64,000 bases of DNA. Source: Prevotella heparinolytica. Lineage in GTDB: Bacteria > Bacteroidota > Bacteroidia > Bacteroidales > Bacteroidaceae. The notes under the pieces were generated by a model. It saw only the letters and a program-made list of their open reading frames with translations. It ran no database searches and was not told the DNA's origin. The position numbers and the translations under genes were made by a program. The DNA is taken from positions 54,684 to 118,683 of the forward strand of contig NZ_SLXB01000009.1 of the NCBI RefSeq assembly GCF_004342845.1, written 5' to 3'. This document shows, one piece after another, positions 1 through 12,103 of the stretch. Every line of letters begins with the position of its first letter. Position 1 is the first letter of the stretch.

Positions 1-2
1 TC

Positions 3-1520
3 GTTAGCGACATGCACGGCAAATATCCTTTTCCGGAGGCCACGGCCACCACACAGGTACTTGTATCCGGCGAAAAAGGCGGCAACCAGGCCAAGCCATT
101 GTTGATGGCAGGTATCATCGGAGGCTTGTACGACTTCGTAGTGGCCACTTTCGGTTGGTGGAACGAGAATTTCACCACCCGCGTATGCGGTTTCGGCGAA
201 ATGATGGCCGAAAAAGCCAAGCTGGTATTCAAAGTCAATACTGGTGCTGCCGTACTGGGTCTGGGTTACATCGTCGGACTGAAATATGCTTCCATCATCT
301 GCGCCGGTTCGCTGGCTGTCTGGTGGATCATCATCCCTGGTATGTCTCTGCTTTGGGGAGACTCAGTGCTGAACCAATGGAATCCTGAAATCACGACTAC
401 CGTAGCTTCAATGTCTCCCGAAGAGATATTCAAGTATTACGCCAAGAGCATCGGCATCGGCGGCATTGCCATGGCGGGTATCATCGGCATCATCAAGTCG
501 TGGGGCATCATCAAGAGTGCCGTAGGGTTGGCCGCAAAGGAAATGGGCGGAAAAGCAGATGCGGAGGCCGGAGTAAAACGCACGCAGCGAGATATTTCCA
601 TGAAGATTATTGCCATCGGCTCCATCATCACCTTGCTGCTGGTTGTTCTGTTCTTTTATTTCGACGTGATGCAAGGCAATCTGACACATACCGTCGTTGC
701 CATCCTGCTTGTGGCAGGCATTGCATTCCTGTTCACCACCGTGGCAGCCAACGCCATTGCCATTGTGGGTACTAACCCCGTTTCCGGCATGACGCTGATG
801 ACACTTATTCTGGCATCGGTAGTAATGGTTTCCGTCGGACTGAAAGGACCTGAAGGAATGGTGGCAGCCCTTGTAATGGGCGGTGTTGTCTGTACGGCCC
901 TGTCTATGGCGGGAGGTTTCATCACCGACCTGAAGATTGGTTACTGGCTGGGCAGCACACCTGCCAAGCAGGAGACATGGAAATTCCTCGGTACTCTTGT
1001 TTCAGCTGCTACCGTAGGCGGTGTGATGATTATTCTGAACAAGACATACGGCTTTACCAGCGGACAGTTGGCTGCTCCTCAAGCTAACGCCATGGCTGCC
1101 GTTATCGAACCGTTGATGAACGGTGTGGGCGCTCCATGGCTACTCTACGCCATCGGAGCCGTACTTGCCGTTATTTTGAACTTCTTCAAGATTCCGGCAC
1201 TGGCCTTTGCATTAGGCATGTTCATCCCTCTGGAACTAAACGTTCCGCTTGTTGTGGGCGGTGCTGTCAACTGGTACGTGACCGGTCGCAGCAAAGACAC
1301 TGCTCTCAATGCTGAACGTGGAGAAAAAGGAACATTGCTTGCCTCCGGCTTCATTGCAGGCGGTGCTCTGATGGGCGTGGTAAGTGCAGCCATGCGCTTC
1401 GGAGGAATCAATCTGGTGAATGAGGCATGGGTGCAGAACACATGGTCGGAAGTGCTGGCATTGGGCGCATACGCCATCCTGATATGCTACTTTATAAAAT
1501 CTTCCATGAAAACCAAATAA
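3..1520 (+). CDS. OPT family oligopeptide transporter, 3' part (partial at window edge)
   Basis: The reading frame is open to the left edge (codons precede the first ATG at 12), so only the C-terminal ~505 residues are present. The product has about ten long hydrophobic segments separated by short Gly/Lys loops. Its early part carries the NxWNP-type sequence (NQWNPEITT) and a cytoplasmic loop with KEMGGKADAE, as in bacterial OPT (oligopeptide/metal-peptide) transporters of Bacteroidota. The family imports small peptides or peptide-like chelates with protons across the inner membrane; the substrate here cannot be read from sequence. The gene ends 33 bp before the beta-galactosidase, so the two may share a transcript. 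Confidence 0.85.
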   Translation, partial: VSDMHGKYPFPEATATTQVLVSGEKGGNQAKPLLMAGIIGGLYDFVVATFGWWNENFTTRVCGFGEMMAEKAKLVFKVNTGAAVLGLGYIVGLKYASIICAGSLAVWWIIIPGMSLLWGDSVLNQWNPEITTTVASMSPEEIFKYYAKSIGIGGIAMAGIIGIIKSWGIIKSAVGLAAKEMGGKADAEAGVKRTQRDISMKIIAIGSIITLLLVVLFFYFDVMQGNLTHTVVAILLVAGIAFLFTTVAANAIAIVGTNPVSGMTLMTLILASVVMVSVGLKGPEGMVAALVMGGVVCTALSMAGGFITDLKIGYWLGSTPAKQETWKFLGTLVSAATVGGVMIILNKTYGFTSGQLAAPQANAMAAVIEPLMNGVGAPWLLYAIGAVLAVILNFFKIPALAFALGMFIPLELNVPLVVGGAVNWYVTGRSKDTALNAERGEKGTLLASGFIAGGALMGVVSAAMRFGGINLVNEAWVQNTWSEVLALGAYAILICYFIKSSMKTK

Positions 1521-1535
1521 TAGTTTTTCCATTAA

Positions 1536-4775
<3,240 letters not shown>

Positions 4776-4816
4776 GAGGTCTTTTGAATTTTACTCCCTC
4801 CTGATGAGGCATTTAT

Positions 4817-4850
4817 AAAAAGGATGTAGTACATTTGCTGCATCCTTTTT
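4817..4850 (+). terminator. Rho-independent terminator after the beta-galactosidase gene
   Basis: A 13-bp stem (4817-4829 with 4838-4850, one G-U pair) closes an 8-nt loop. Its right arm ends in five T residues, and a further TTTTT follows at 4855. It lies 42 bp after the stop codon. Confidence 0.75.
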
Positions 4851-4951
4851 CACCTTTTTGCAAAAGGAGGGAAAAAGAGTTGGCCATTCGTCACCAAACG
4901 CAATGGCTTTCAATAAAACAAAAAGAATAACTAATCAAAAGACTTAAGAGT

Positions 4952-5740
4952 ATGAAAACAATGAGTAAACTTATGTTCTGCATCCTTTGTGCCACAGGCG
5001 TGCTGACCTCGGCTTCTGCACAAGTAGGGAAAGAGATGTTGAGTAACGGAATAAAGTATCTGGATATTCCTTATGTGGCTCACACACTCGAAGCGGAAGG
5101 TCCGGAAGAACTTATCATCAATTGTGATGAAGTAGATTGCACCACTTTCGTGGAATATGTGCTGGCTGAAACCCTAACTCCGAAAATGGAAGATGGAGAC
5201 GTATCTGAAACGGCATTCGGCGAGAAGTTGCAAAATATCCGTTATCGCAACGGCAAGATTGACGGATATGCCTCCAGACTGCACTACAATACAGACTGGG
5301 TAGACAACGGGATACGCAAAGGATTCCTCGAAGATATCACGGCGAAGATGAGTTCCGATACCGAGAAACTATCCATTTTCTATATGTCATCCCGCCCCCA
5401 GCAATACATGCATCTGGCCAATTCGGCAGAAAATGTAGCTAAAATAAAAGAAACGGAGCGCGCATTGTCAGGCAAAATCATCCATTACCTGCCTAAACAG
5501 AAACTTCCGGCTGAAGGATTGCCTTGGATTAAAGACGGCGATATCATTGCCATCACAACGAATATTCCGGGATTGGATGTAGTCCACATGGGCATTGCTT
5601 TCTATGCCGACGGAAAACTTACTCTGCTGCATGCCTCTTCTACCGAGAAAAAAGTGGTAGTATCTAAAGTCACCTTGTCACAATTGCTGAAAGAAAATGA
5701 CAAGTGGACCGGAATCCGGGTGATAAGGGCAAAGAAATAA
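4952..5740 (+). CDS. DUF1460 secreted NlpC/P60-like protein (N-acetylmuramoyl-L-alanine amidase-like)
   Basis: This 262-residue protein has a signal peptide cut after SASAQ (residue ~24). The family signature is visible: a catalytic-type cysteine in EVDCTTFVEYVLAE (about residues 60-75), a conserved RLHYNTDWVDN (about 110-120), and a late histidine in VVHMGIAFYADGKLTLLHASS. DUF1460 proteins belong to the papain-like NlpC/P60 superfamily and are thought to cleave cell-wall peptides or amides. Activity here is inferred from family only. The gene stands alone between a terminator and the convergent pspC gene. Confidence 0.85.
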   Translation: MKTMSKLMFCILCATGVLTSASAQVGKEMLSNGIKYLDIPYVAHTLEAEGPEELIINCDEVDCTTFVEYVLAETLTPKMEDGDVSETAFGEKLQNIRYRNGKIDGYASRLHYNTDWVDNGIRKGFLEDITAKMSSDTEKLSIFYMSSRPQQYMHLANSAENVAKIKETERALSGKIIHYLPKQKLPAEGLPWIKDGDIIAITTNIPGLDVVHMGIAFYADGKLTLLHASSTEKKVVVSKVTLSQLLKENDKWTGIRVIRAKK

Positions 5741-5776
5741 AGACTGAATGCTTACAGCTGATATCGTTTCATAATG

Positions 5777-5835
5777 AATGAACGGAGGCGCATAGACTAC
5801 CATCAGTAATGGTAGCTTATGCGCCTCCGTTCATT
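5777..5835. terminator. Large perfect hairpin between convergent genes (bidirectional terminator)
   Basis: Arms 5777-5794 and 5818-5835 are an 18-bp perfect inverted repeat. Inside it a second perfect 7-bp stem (5797-5803 with 5809-5815) closes a 5-nt loop. It sits 36 bp past the DUF1460 stop and 41 bp past the pspC stop, where it would serve both strands. There is no long T-run on either side. Confidence 0.7.
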
Positions 5836-5876
5836 GGATGTCAGTTCAGGGTTCTTTATCTCGAACCTGCATCAGT

Positions 5877-6989
5877 TTATATGTTGTGCAACAAACCGAT
5901 TTCAGGGAAAGTGCTCCCTTGCATCAGATAACAGATGCCGAAACAGGCCGCACTCACAATCCATAGAATGACCAGCGTCCACTTCAGACCTGTATTCATA
6001 GGTTGCCACTTGAACATCTGGCTGAAAATACCCCACACAAGGCTGATCAAAGGAATACCCACCACCAAAATTCCGGCAATGTACATCACAATAGCCACTA
6101 ACGGAGAATCGGGTAATACCACATCGGCCATCGGAAAGAGAGCAATCAGAGCGGCACCACCACCTATGGCCACCATGACTGCGGCAAACAACAGTGTCAC
6201 AAACAGCACTCCGAATACAAACAATATCGGACTGCAAATGATAGCAAAAATAACCAGACAAATCTTCAAAAACCAACCTGCAACCATTACCAATGCATCA
6301 CCGATCTTTTGAAATAGAGTACGGGGATTGTCCGACTTCATATAATCGTTCACACCATTAGCCATCTTTTCGAAACCGTCCGTCACAGTCTTACCTATAT
6401 TCTCTACCGTCACGGCTTCGCCACGCATGTTCAGTTTCTCAGCTGCCGTATGGGCTTCGGGTATAAGCAGCCAACATACGATATAAACCGGAATCAACGT
6501 CCCTACCCCACACACCAGAACGACAAGCAGCAACAGGCGAAGCAAAGTTACATCCCATCCCAAATAGGCTGCCAATCCACCGACAACACCTCCCAGCATT
6601 TTATCGTCCGGATTTCGGTAAAGACGACGACGAGCAGCACCGTATGCCGCATCGCCGCTCCAAGCACCGGAACCATAGCTCTTGCCGGCATTCGCAGCAC
6701 CCGAATCGAAACTGCTGTTTTCTTTCTCGGTATCCATATCTTCCGGTTTCCCCATACGGGCAATCACTTCTTCCACATCGGCAATCGTAATTACTTGCAA
6801 ACCGGTTGACAGTTTCTCTGCAAAAAGCTCGGAAATGCGACGTTCAATATCATCTACAATTTCATCGGCACCTGCTTCTTTGCTAAAGTGCATCTTGAGA
6901 TTACTCAGATAATTATCCAAAAGGCGGTATGCATCATCGTCTATGTTGAAAACGGTTCCACCCAAATTTACTGTTAATGTCTTTTTCAT
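5877..6989 (-). CDS. PspC domain membrane protein
   Basis: This 370-residue protein starts with a ~100-residue soluble part (MKKTLTVNLG..., including a segment rich in ERRISELFAEKL and ending KPEDMD). A Gly/Ser-rich linker follows, then a PspC domain at about 120-180 (RRLYRNPDDK followed by a long hydrophobic stretch), then several more membrane segments to the C-terminus. PspC proteins act in envelope-stress responses at the inner membrane. The upstream gene is a PadR regulator on the same strand, a common pairing. The 299-bp gap between the two holds a 22-bp-period repeat array. Confidence 0.88.
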   Translation of the reverse strand: MKKTLTVNLGGTVFNIDDDAYRLLDNYLSNLKMHFSKEAGADEIVDDIERRISELFAEKLSTGLQVITIADVEEVIARMGKPEDMDTEKENSSFDSGAANAGKSYGSGAWSGDAAYGAARRRLYRNPDDKMLGGVVGGLAAYLGWDVTLLRLLLLVVLVCGVGTLIPVYIVCWLLIPEAHTAAEKLNMRGEAVTVENIGKTVTDGFEKMANGVNDYMKSDNPRTLFQKIGDALVMVAGWFLKICLVIFAIICSPILFVFGVLFVTLLFAAVMVAIGGGAALIALFPMADVVLPDSPLVAIVMYIAGILVVGIPLISLVWGIFSQMFKWQPMNTGLKWTLVILWIVSAACFGICYLMQGSTFPEIGLLHNI

Positions 6990-7114
6990 AAAACCTAATT
7001 CTATTTATTGTTTAACTATTTACTATTTTATTTATACGCCAATTCAGGTTCACTCCTCCACACAAGGGCCATTTGTATATATAAAATACTTCATGAAAAA
7101 CCTCAATTTTATGC

Positions 7115-7202
7115 TTACTAAAAACTCTCCGGATTTTTACTAATTTTCCAGCGAATTTTTACTAAAAATCCGGTGAGTTTTTAGTAAAAATCGCCGTGCT
7201 GA
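7115..7202. repeat. Phased array A: four units of 22 bp, core TTACTAAAAAT
   Basis: Four units start at 7115, 7137, 7159 and 7181, exactly 22 bp apart. Each begins TTA(C/G)TAA, and most end (A/G)TTT, so adjoining units create TTTTTASTAAAAA, a 13-bp dyad. The array lies between padR and pspC, about 125-215 bp upstream of the pspC start. No ORF or terminator explains it. Confidence 0.75.
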
Positions 7203-7288
7203 TTTTCAGAATGATTTGGGACGTTTTTCTTGTCAAATATTATTAACACAAACTCACATCTTTTATATCAGTCTTAGCATTTGCGACC

Positions 7289-7615
7289 TCAGGAGTTACT
7301 GATGTGGTTGACTGTATCATTGAGTTCTTTCCAAGATACTTCCAATTCGCCGAGAAAGACTTCACCCTCCGCCGTCAACCGGTAATACTTGCGAGGAGGA
7401 CCTTGCGTAGATTCAATCCACTCATAACTCAAAAGATCGTCGTTCTTCAGACGGGTGAGCAACGGATAAAGCGTTCCTTCCACTACTATCAATCTGGCTT
7501 CTTTCAGCTTCTGAATGATGTCCGAAGCGTAAGCCGGTTCCTTGTGAAGCAGCAACATGATACAATATTCAAGCATGCCCTTGCGCATTTGCGACTTTAC
7601 ATTGTTTACATCCAT
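7289..7615 (-). CDS. PadR family transcriptional regulator
   Basis: This 108-residue protein is a single winged-helix domain: MRKGMLEYCIMLLLHKEPAYASDII, then EGTLYPLLTRLKNDDLLSYEWIES (recognition helix region) and the wing GPPRKYYRLTAEGE. The length is typical of short PadR proteins without a C-terminal dimerisation extension. It lies upstream of and codirectional with the PspC gene, so it probably controls envelope-stress genes including its neighbour. Two ATGNATTNCAT dyads upstream suggest autoregulation. Confidence 0.9.
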   Translation of the reverse strand: MDVNNVKSQMRKGMLEYCIMLLLHKEPAYASDIIQKLKEARLIVVEGTLYPLLTRLKNDDLLSYEWIESTQGPPRKYYRLTAEGEVFLGELEVSWKELNDTVNHISNS

Positions 7616-7724
7616 GATGACATTTATTATTTGACTATTTATTATTCTATATTCCTCATTGTTTTATCTTCTTCAGGTTGTTTTCTCGATAAACTGTCAT
7701 TATACCAACCTTCTTTGTTTGGTA

Positions 7725-7764
7725 CAAATATATGCATTGCATCAATACCATGTATTACATAGTA
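7725..7764 (-). promoter_or_regulatory. padR promoter with PadR-type operator dyads
   Basis: Read leftward, 7732-7725 is a TATATTTG -7 box. Two 11-bp sites of form ATGNATTNCAT lie at 7732-7742 and 7750-7760, 18 bp apart. The second sits inside a 19-bp imperfect dyad (7746-7764). ATGT/ACAT half-sites are known for PadR proteins. Assignment to this PadR is inference. Confidence 0.5.
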
Positions 7765-7867
7765 CCATCTATTATTAATTATTAACAGACTAAAGAAGCA
7801 TAATTACATATCAATGTAAGCGCTCTTCCTTTTTTCTCTTTATTTCTGCTATTTTTAAATATTTTCA

Positions 7868-7875
7868 TATCTTTG
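7868..7875 (+). promoter_or_regulatory. -7 promoter box for the hydBAC operon
   Basis: TATCTTTG matches the Bacteroides TAnnTTTG consensus, 23 bp before the hydB start codon. The expected -33 region reads TTCTG and is weak. Confidence 0.5.
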
Positions 7876-7898
7876 TTTCCGACCTAATCCATTACGTA

Positions 7899-9806
7899 AT
7901 GAAAATACTGACTAATCATGATCTGGAAGCTATCAGGAAGAGGGCGGAAAATGCGCTTCGGCTACGCAAGCAAAGCAATGAGTTGCGAACGGAACAATGC
8001 TGCGGACTGGCATCGGGCACAAAGCATCTGCAAATCCTGATTTGTGGCGGTACAGGGTGCAAAGCCTCTGCCAGCCATGTCATTGCCGAGAGACTGCGGC
8101 AGGCACTCGAAAAAAACAAAATTACCGACAAGGTAGACGTGATTACAACCGGCTGCTTTGGCTTTTGCGAGAAAGGGCCTATTGTCAAGATTATCCCCGA
8201 CAATACGTTCTATACACAAGTCGCTCCGGAAGATGCCGATGAAATCATCGGCAAGCATATCATCGGCGGGCAAAAAGTAGAACGGCTGCTCTACGTAGAC
8301 CCTAAGACGGAAAAGGCTGTCAGCGACTCCAAGCACATGGACTTCTATCGGAAGCAAATGCGCATAGCTTTACGCAACTGTGGCTTCATCGACCCTGAAA
8401 ACATAGAAGAATACATCGCCCTGAATGGTTACAGAGCATTGGCAGAGAGTTTGCTTACCAAGAAACCAGAAGAAGTGATAGAAGTAATAAAGTGTTCCGG
8501 ACTGCGCGGACGCGGCGGAGGCGGTTTCCCCACCGGAAAGAAATGGGAATTTGCCGCCCATCAGCAAGCGGATATAAAATATGTGGTGTGCAATGCCGAT
8601 GAAGGCGACCCCGGCGCATTCATGGACCGCTCCATCATGGAAGGCGACCCGCACTCTATTGTAGAGGCCATGGCCATCTGCGGCTACTCCATAGGTTCGT
8701 CGAAAGGATTGGTTTACATCCGTGCCGAATACCCGCTTGCCATCCAACGCTTGAAGACAGCCATTGCGCAAGCTCGCGAATACGGGCTATTGGGCAACAA
8801 CATTTTCGGTACAGACTTCTGTTTCGACATCGAAATCCGTTACGGCGCAGGAGCGTTTGTCTGTGGCGAAGAGACGGCGCTCATTCACTCCATGGAAGGA
8901 AAACGCGGCGAACCTACCCTGAAACCACCCTTCCCGGCAGAAACCGGATACTTGGGAAAGCCCACCAACGTGAACAATGTGGAGACACTTGCCAACATAC
9001 CGATTATACTTACAAAAGGAGCCGAATGGTTTTCGTCCATCGGAACGGAACATTCTAAAGGAACCAAAGTTTTCGCCCTTGCCGGAAAAATCAATAACGT
9101 AGGGTTGATAGAAGTTCCTATGGGTACGACACTTCGCGAAGTCATCTACGAAATCGGCGGCGGCATAAAGGGGGGCAAGAAGTTCAAAGCCGTGCAAACA
9201 GGCGGCCCCTCCGGAGGCTGCCTGACAGAGAAGCATCTGGACACCCCGATAGACTTCGACAACCTGCTTGCAGAAGGCTCCATGATGGGTTCGGGCGGCA
9301 TGATTGTGATGGATGAAGACGACTGCATGGTGTCAGTAGCCCGTTTCTACCTCGAATTCACCGTAGAAGAGTCTTGTGGGAAATGTACTCCATGCCGCAT
9401 CGGCAACAAGCGGTTGCTTGAGATTCTGAACAAGATAACCCAAGGTTGCGGAACGGAAAAGGACTTGAAAAAACTCTCCACACTGGGGCAGGTGATAAAG
9501 GATACCACCCTCTGCGGATTAGGACAGACCTCACCCAATCCGGTGCTCTCCACGCTCAACAACTTCTACGATGAATATCTGGAACACGTAAGGGACAGAG
9601 TGTGCCGGGCACGGCAATGTAAGTCGCTGCTCACCTACACCATCAATCCGGAATTATGTATCGGGTGCCACCTCTGCTTCAAACATTGCCCGGCAGATGC
9701 TATCTTGGGAGATGTGCGCAAACCGCATGTCATCAATCCGGACAAATGTATCAAATGCGGCATGTGCATGGCTCGCTGCAAATTCAAAGCAATATCCGTA
9801 TGCTAA
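7899..9806 (+). CDS. hydB: NuoF-like beta subunit of trimeric [FeFe] hydrogenase (HydB)
   Basis: This 635-residue NAD(P)H/FMN-binding subunit has, in order: an N-terminal thioredoxin-like [2Fe-2S] domain (C49, C54, C86, C90); the FMN/NADH domain with the glycine-rich GLRGRGGGGFPTG near 202 and CNADEGDPGAFMDR near 230; a SLBB segment; the [4Fe-4S] motif ESCGKCTPCRIG near 492; and two C-terminal ferredoxin clusters (CIGCHLCFKHC near 587, CIKCGMCMARC near 617). This is the HydB layout of electron-bifurcating hydrogenases, which couple H2 to both NADH and ferredoxin. hydA follows after 13 bp and hydC after that. Confidence 0.93.
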   Translation: MKILTNHDLEAIRKRAENALRLRKQSNELRTEQCCGLASGTKHLQILICGGTGCKASASHVIAERLRQALEKNKITDKVDVITTGCFGFCEKGPIVKIIPDNTFYTQVAPEDADEIIGKHIIGGQKVERLLYVDPKTEKAVSDSKHMDFYRKQMRIALRNCGFIDPENIEEYIALNGYRALAESLLTKKPEEVIEVIKCSGLRGRGGGGFPTGKKWEFAAHQQADIKYVVCNADEGDPGAFMDRSIMEGDPHSIVEAMAICGYSIGSSKGLVYIRAEYPLAIQRLKTAIAQAREYGLLGNNIFGTDFCFDIEIRYGAGAFVCGEETALIHSMEGKRGEPTLKPPFPAETGYLGKPTNVNNVETLANIPIILTKGAEWFSSIGTEHSKGTKVFALAGKINNVGLIEVPMGTTLREVIYEIGGGIKGGKKFKAVQTGGPSGGCLTEKHLDTPIDFDNLLAEGSMMGSGGMIVMDEDDCMVSVARFYLEFTVEESCGKCTPCRIGNKRLLEILNKITQGCGTEKDLKKLSTLGQVIKDTTLCGLGQTSPNPVLSTLNNFYDEYLEHVRDRVCRARQCKSLLTYTINPELCIGCHLCFKHCPADAILGDVRKPHVINPDKCIKCGMCMARCKFKAISVC

Positions 9807-9819
9807 AAACCTAACTGTC

Positions 9820-11586
9820 ATGGAAGAGAAACAAATAACCTTGCAAATAGACCGCCACTATATCACCGTGCCTCAAGGAACCACCATTCTGGAAGCGGCA
9901 CGGAAAATAGGCATCGACATCCCTACCCTTTGCCACATCGACCTGAAGGGTACTTGCATCAAGAATAATCCGGCATCGTGCCGCATCTGTGTGGTGGAAG
10001 TAGAAGGACGACGCAACCTTGCTCCTGCCTGTGCCACGCGTTGCACGGAAGGAATGGTGGTGCGCACCAGCACGTTGCGTGTAATGAATGCCCGTAAAGT
10101 GGTGGCCGAGCTGATATTGTCCGACCATCCCAATGATTGCCTCACCTGCCCCAAATGCGGTGATTGCGAATTGCAGACATTGGCACTGCGCTTCAATATT
10201 CGTGCCATGCCGTTCAACGGAGGCGAACTCTCTCCCCGCAAACGTGAAGTAACTTCATCCATCGTGCGAAATATGGATAAATGTATCTTCTGCCGTCGTT
10301 GCGAAAGTGTATGCAACGAAGTGCAGACCGTGGGCGCATTGGGTGCCATCCGCCGCGGATTCAACACGACCATTGCTCCGGCCTTCGACAAGATGATGAC
10401 GGACAGCGAATGTACCTATTGCGGACAATGCGTTGCCGTCTGCCCCGTAGGAGCACTGACCGAACGCGACCACACCAACCGTCTGCTCGAAGATTTGGAG
10501 AACCCCGACAAAGTGGTCATCGTGCAAACAGCCCCTGCCGTACGTGCCGCTTTGGGCGAAGAATTCGGGTTGCCTCCCGGCACACTGGTGACGGGGAAAA
10601 TGGTATATGCCTTGCGCGAACTGGGATTCGACTATGTGTTCGACACAGATTTTGCAGCCGACCTCACCATCATGGAAGAAGGGGCCGAAATTCTGAAACG
10701 ACTGACTGCTTATCTGAACGGCGACAAGTCTGTACGCCTGCCCATTCTCACCTCCTGCTGCCCGGCATGGGTCAACTTCTTCGAGCATCATTTCCCCGAT
10801 CTGCTCGATATCCCCTCCACAGCACGTTCGCCACAGCAAATGTTCGGCTCCATCGCCAAAACATACTGGGCGGAGAAGATGGGCATTCCGCGCGAAAAAC
10901 TGGTGGTGGTATCCATCATGCCCTGTCTGGCCAAAAAATACGAATGCGACCGGGAGGAGTTCAAGACGAACGGTAATCCCGACGTAGACTACTCCATTTC
11001 AACCCGCGAACTGGCCCGTCTCATCAAACGTGCCAACATAGGATTCACACTGCTGACCGATAAAGAGTTCGATCTGCCTATGGGAGCATCGACGGGTGCC
11101 GGTGTCATCTTCGGAACCACCGGAGGCGTGATGGAAGCCGCCTTGCGCTCGGTCTGCGAAATCTACACCGGAAACACATTGGAGAACGTGAACTTCGAGC
11201 AAGTACGCGGATTGGCAGGTGTGCGGCGGGCAACCATTGATCTGAACGGCTTTGAACTGAAAGTGGGCATTGCCCACGGGTTGGGAAACGCGCGCCGGCT
11301 GCTGGAGGATATCCGCAACGGTCGGAACGAGTATCATGCCATTGAAATCATGGCATGCCCCGGCGGTTGCATAGGCGGTGGCGGACAACCGTTGCACCAC
11401 GGCCATTCGGATGTGCTTTATGCACGTGCCGATGCTCTCTATCGTGAGGATGCCGCCAAGCCGTTGCGCAAATCGCACGAAAACCCATACATCAAGACAT
11501 TGTATGAAGAGTATCTGGGCAAGCCTCTGAGTGAAACGGCAGAACATCTGCTGCATACACGTTATTTCAACAAATCCATTGATTAA
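9820..11586 (+). CDS. hydA: [FeFe] hydrogenase catalytic subunit, group A (HydA)
   Basis: I chose ATG 9820, 13 bp after hydB, because the open frame upstream of it overlaps hydB. The 588 residues show the full group A set: an N-terminal [2Fe-2S] domain (C38, C54, C57, C71), a His-ligated cluster (H103, C107, C110, C116), two [4Fe-4S] clusters (C155-C165, C198-C208), and the H-cluster motifs TSCCP (311-315), MPCLAKK (367-373) and MACPGGCIGGGG near 510. It makes or oxidises H2 in the cytoplasm. With HydB and HydC it should form the bifurcating complex that disposes of NADH and ferredoxin electrons during fermentation. The active site needs HydE, HydF and HydG, all encoded nearby. Confidence 0.94.
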   Translation: MEEKQITLQIDRHYITVPQGTTILEAARKIGIDIPTLCHIDLKGTCIKNNPASCRICVVEVEGRRNLAPACATRCTEGMVVRTSTLRVMNARKVVAELILSDHPNDCLTCPKCGDCELQTLALRFNIRAMPFNGGELSPRKREVTSSIVRNMDKCIFCRRCESVCNEVQTVGALGAIRRGFNTTIAPAFDKMMTDSECTYCGQCVAVCPVGALTERDHTNRLLEDLENPDKVVIVQTAPAVRAALGEEFGLPPGTLVTGKMVYALRELGFDYVFDTDFAADLTIMEEGAEILKRLTAYLNGDKSVRLPILTSCCPAWVNFFEHHFPDLLDIPSTARSPQQMFGSIAKTYWAEKMGIPREKLVVVSIMPCLAKKYECDREEFKTNGNPDVDYSISTRELARLIKRANIGFTLLTDKEFDLPMGASTGAGVIFGTTGGVMEAALRSVCEIYTGNTLENVNFEQVRGLAGVRRATIDLNGFELKVGIAHGLGNARRLLEDIRNGRNEYHAIEIMACPGGCIGGGGQPLHHGHSDVLYARADALYREDAAKPLRKSHENPYIKTLYEEYLGKPLSETAEHLLHTRYFNKSID

Positions 11587-11605
11587 ACCGCTAAAAAGAA
11601 GAGCT

Positions 11606-12094
11606 ATGTCAGAGATGAAACTGGCCTGCGACGTTGCCGAACAAGTACGTGCCATTTGCGACAAGCATGGCAATCGGCCGGGCGAACTTATCAACATATT
11701 GCACGAGGCCCAACACTTGCATGGATATCTGCCCGAAGAGATGCAACGCATCATCGCCTCCAAACTGAATATTCCGGTATCCCGCGTGTATGGGGTCGTG
11801 ACTTTTTACACGTTTTTCACCATGCAGCCCAAAGGCAAGCATCCCATTTCGGTATGTATGGGAACAGCATGTTATGTACGAGGCTCGGAAAAACTGCTCG
11901 AAGAGTTCAAACGCGTATTGGGCATCGATGTGGGCGAAACAACCCCTGACGGGAAATATTCCCTCGACTGCCTCCGATGCGTGGGGGCCTGCGGATTAGC
12001 CCCCGTAGTAATGGTAGGAGATAAAGTTTACGGAAGGTTGCAACCGATAGACGTGAAGAAAATATTGGAAGAAGAGGATGAAAAGGGGGATTAG
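11606..12094 (+). CDS. hydC: NuoE-like gamma subunit of trimeric [FeFe] hydrogenase (HydC)
   Basis: ATG 11606 is 19 bp after hydA and gives 162 residues; the longer open frame would overlap hydA. The thioredoxin-like [2Fe-2S] domain carries the four expected ligands: C84 and C89 in SVCMGTACY, C125 and C129 in CLRCVGACG. NuoE/HydC subunits pass electrons between NADH-site and catalytic subunits. It is the last gene of hydBAC. Its stop codon is part of a short TTAGCGGTTAGTGG repeat at 12090-12103. Confidence 0.92.
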   Translation: MSEMKLACDVAEQVRAICDKHGNRPGELINILHEAQHLHGYLPEEMQRIIASKLNIPVSRVYGVVTFYTFFTMQPKGKHPISVCMGTACYVRGSEKLLEEFKRVLGIDVGETTPDGKYSLDCLRCVGACGLAPVVMVGDKVYGRLQPIDVKKILEEEDEKGD

Positions 12095-12103
12095 CGGTTA
12101 GTG
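12088..12103 (+). repeat. Heptad TTAGNGG repeat at the hydC stop codon
   Basis: The sequence GATTAGCGGTTAGTGG includes the hydC TAG. The same decamer GCGGTTAGTG occurs on the opposite strand at the end of hydF (12465-12474). A longer version follows the ACT-domain gene (28669-28765). Confidence 0.55.

Noticed and set aside
9697..9819. Upstream in-frame extension of hydA
   Set aside because: It lies entirely within the conserved C-terminal ferredoxin domain of hydB. ATG 9820 gives the usual HydA N-terminus.
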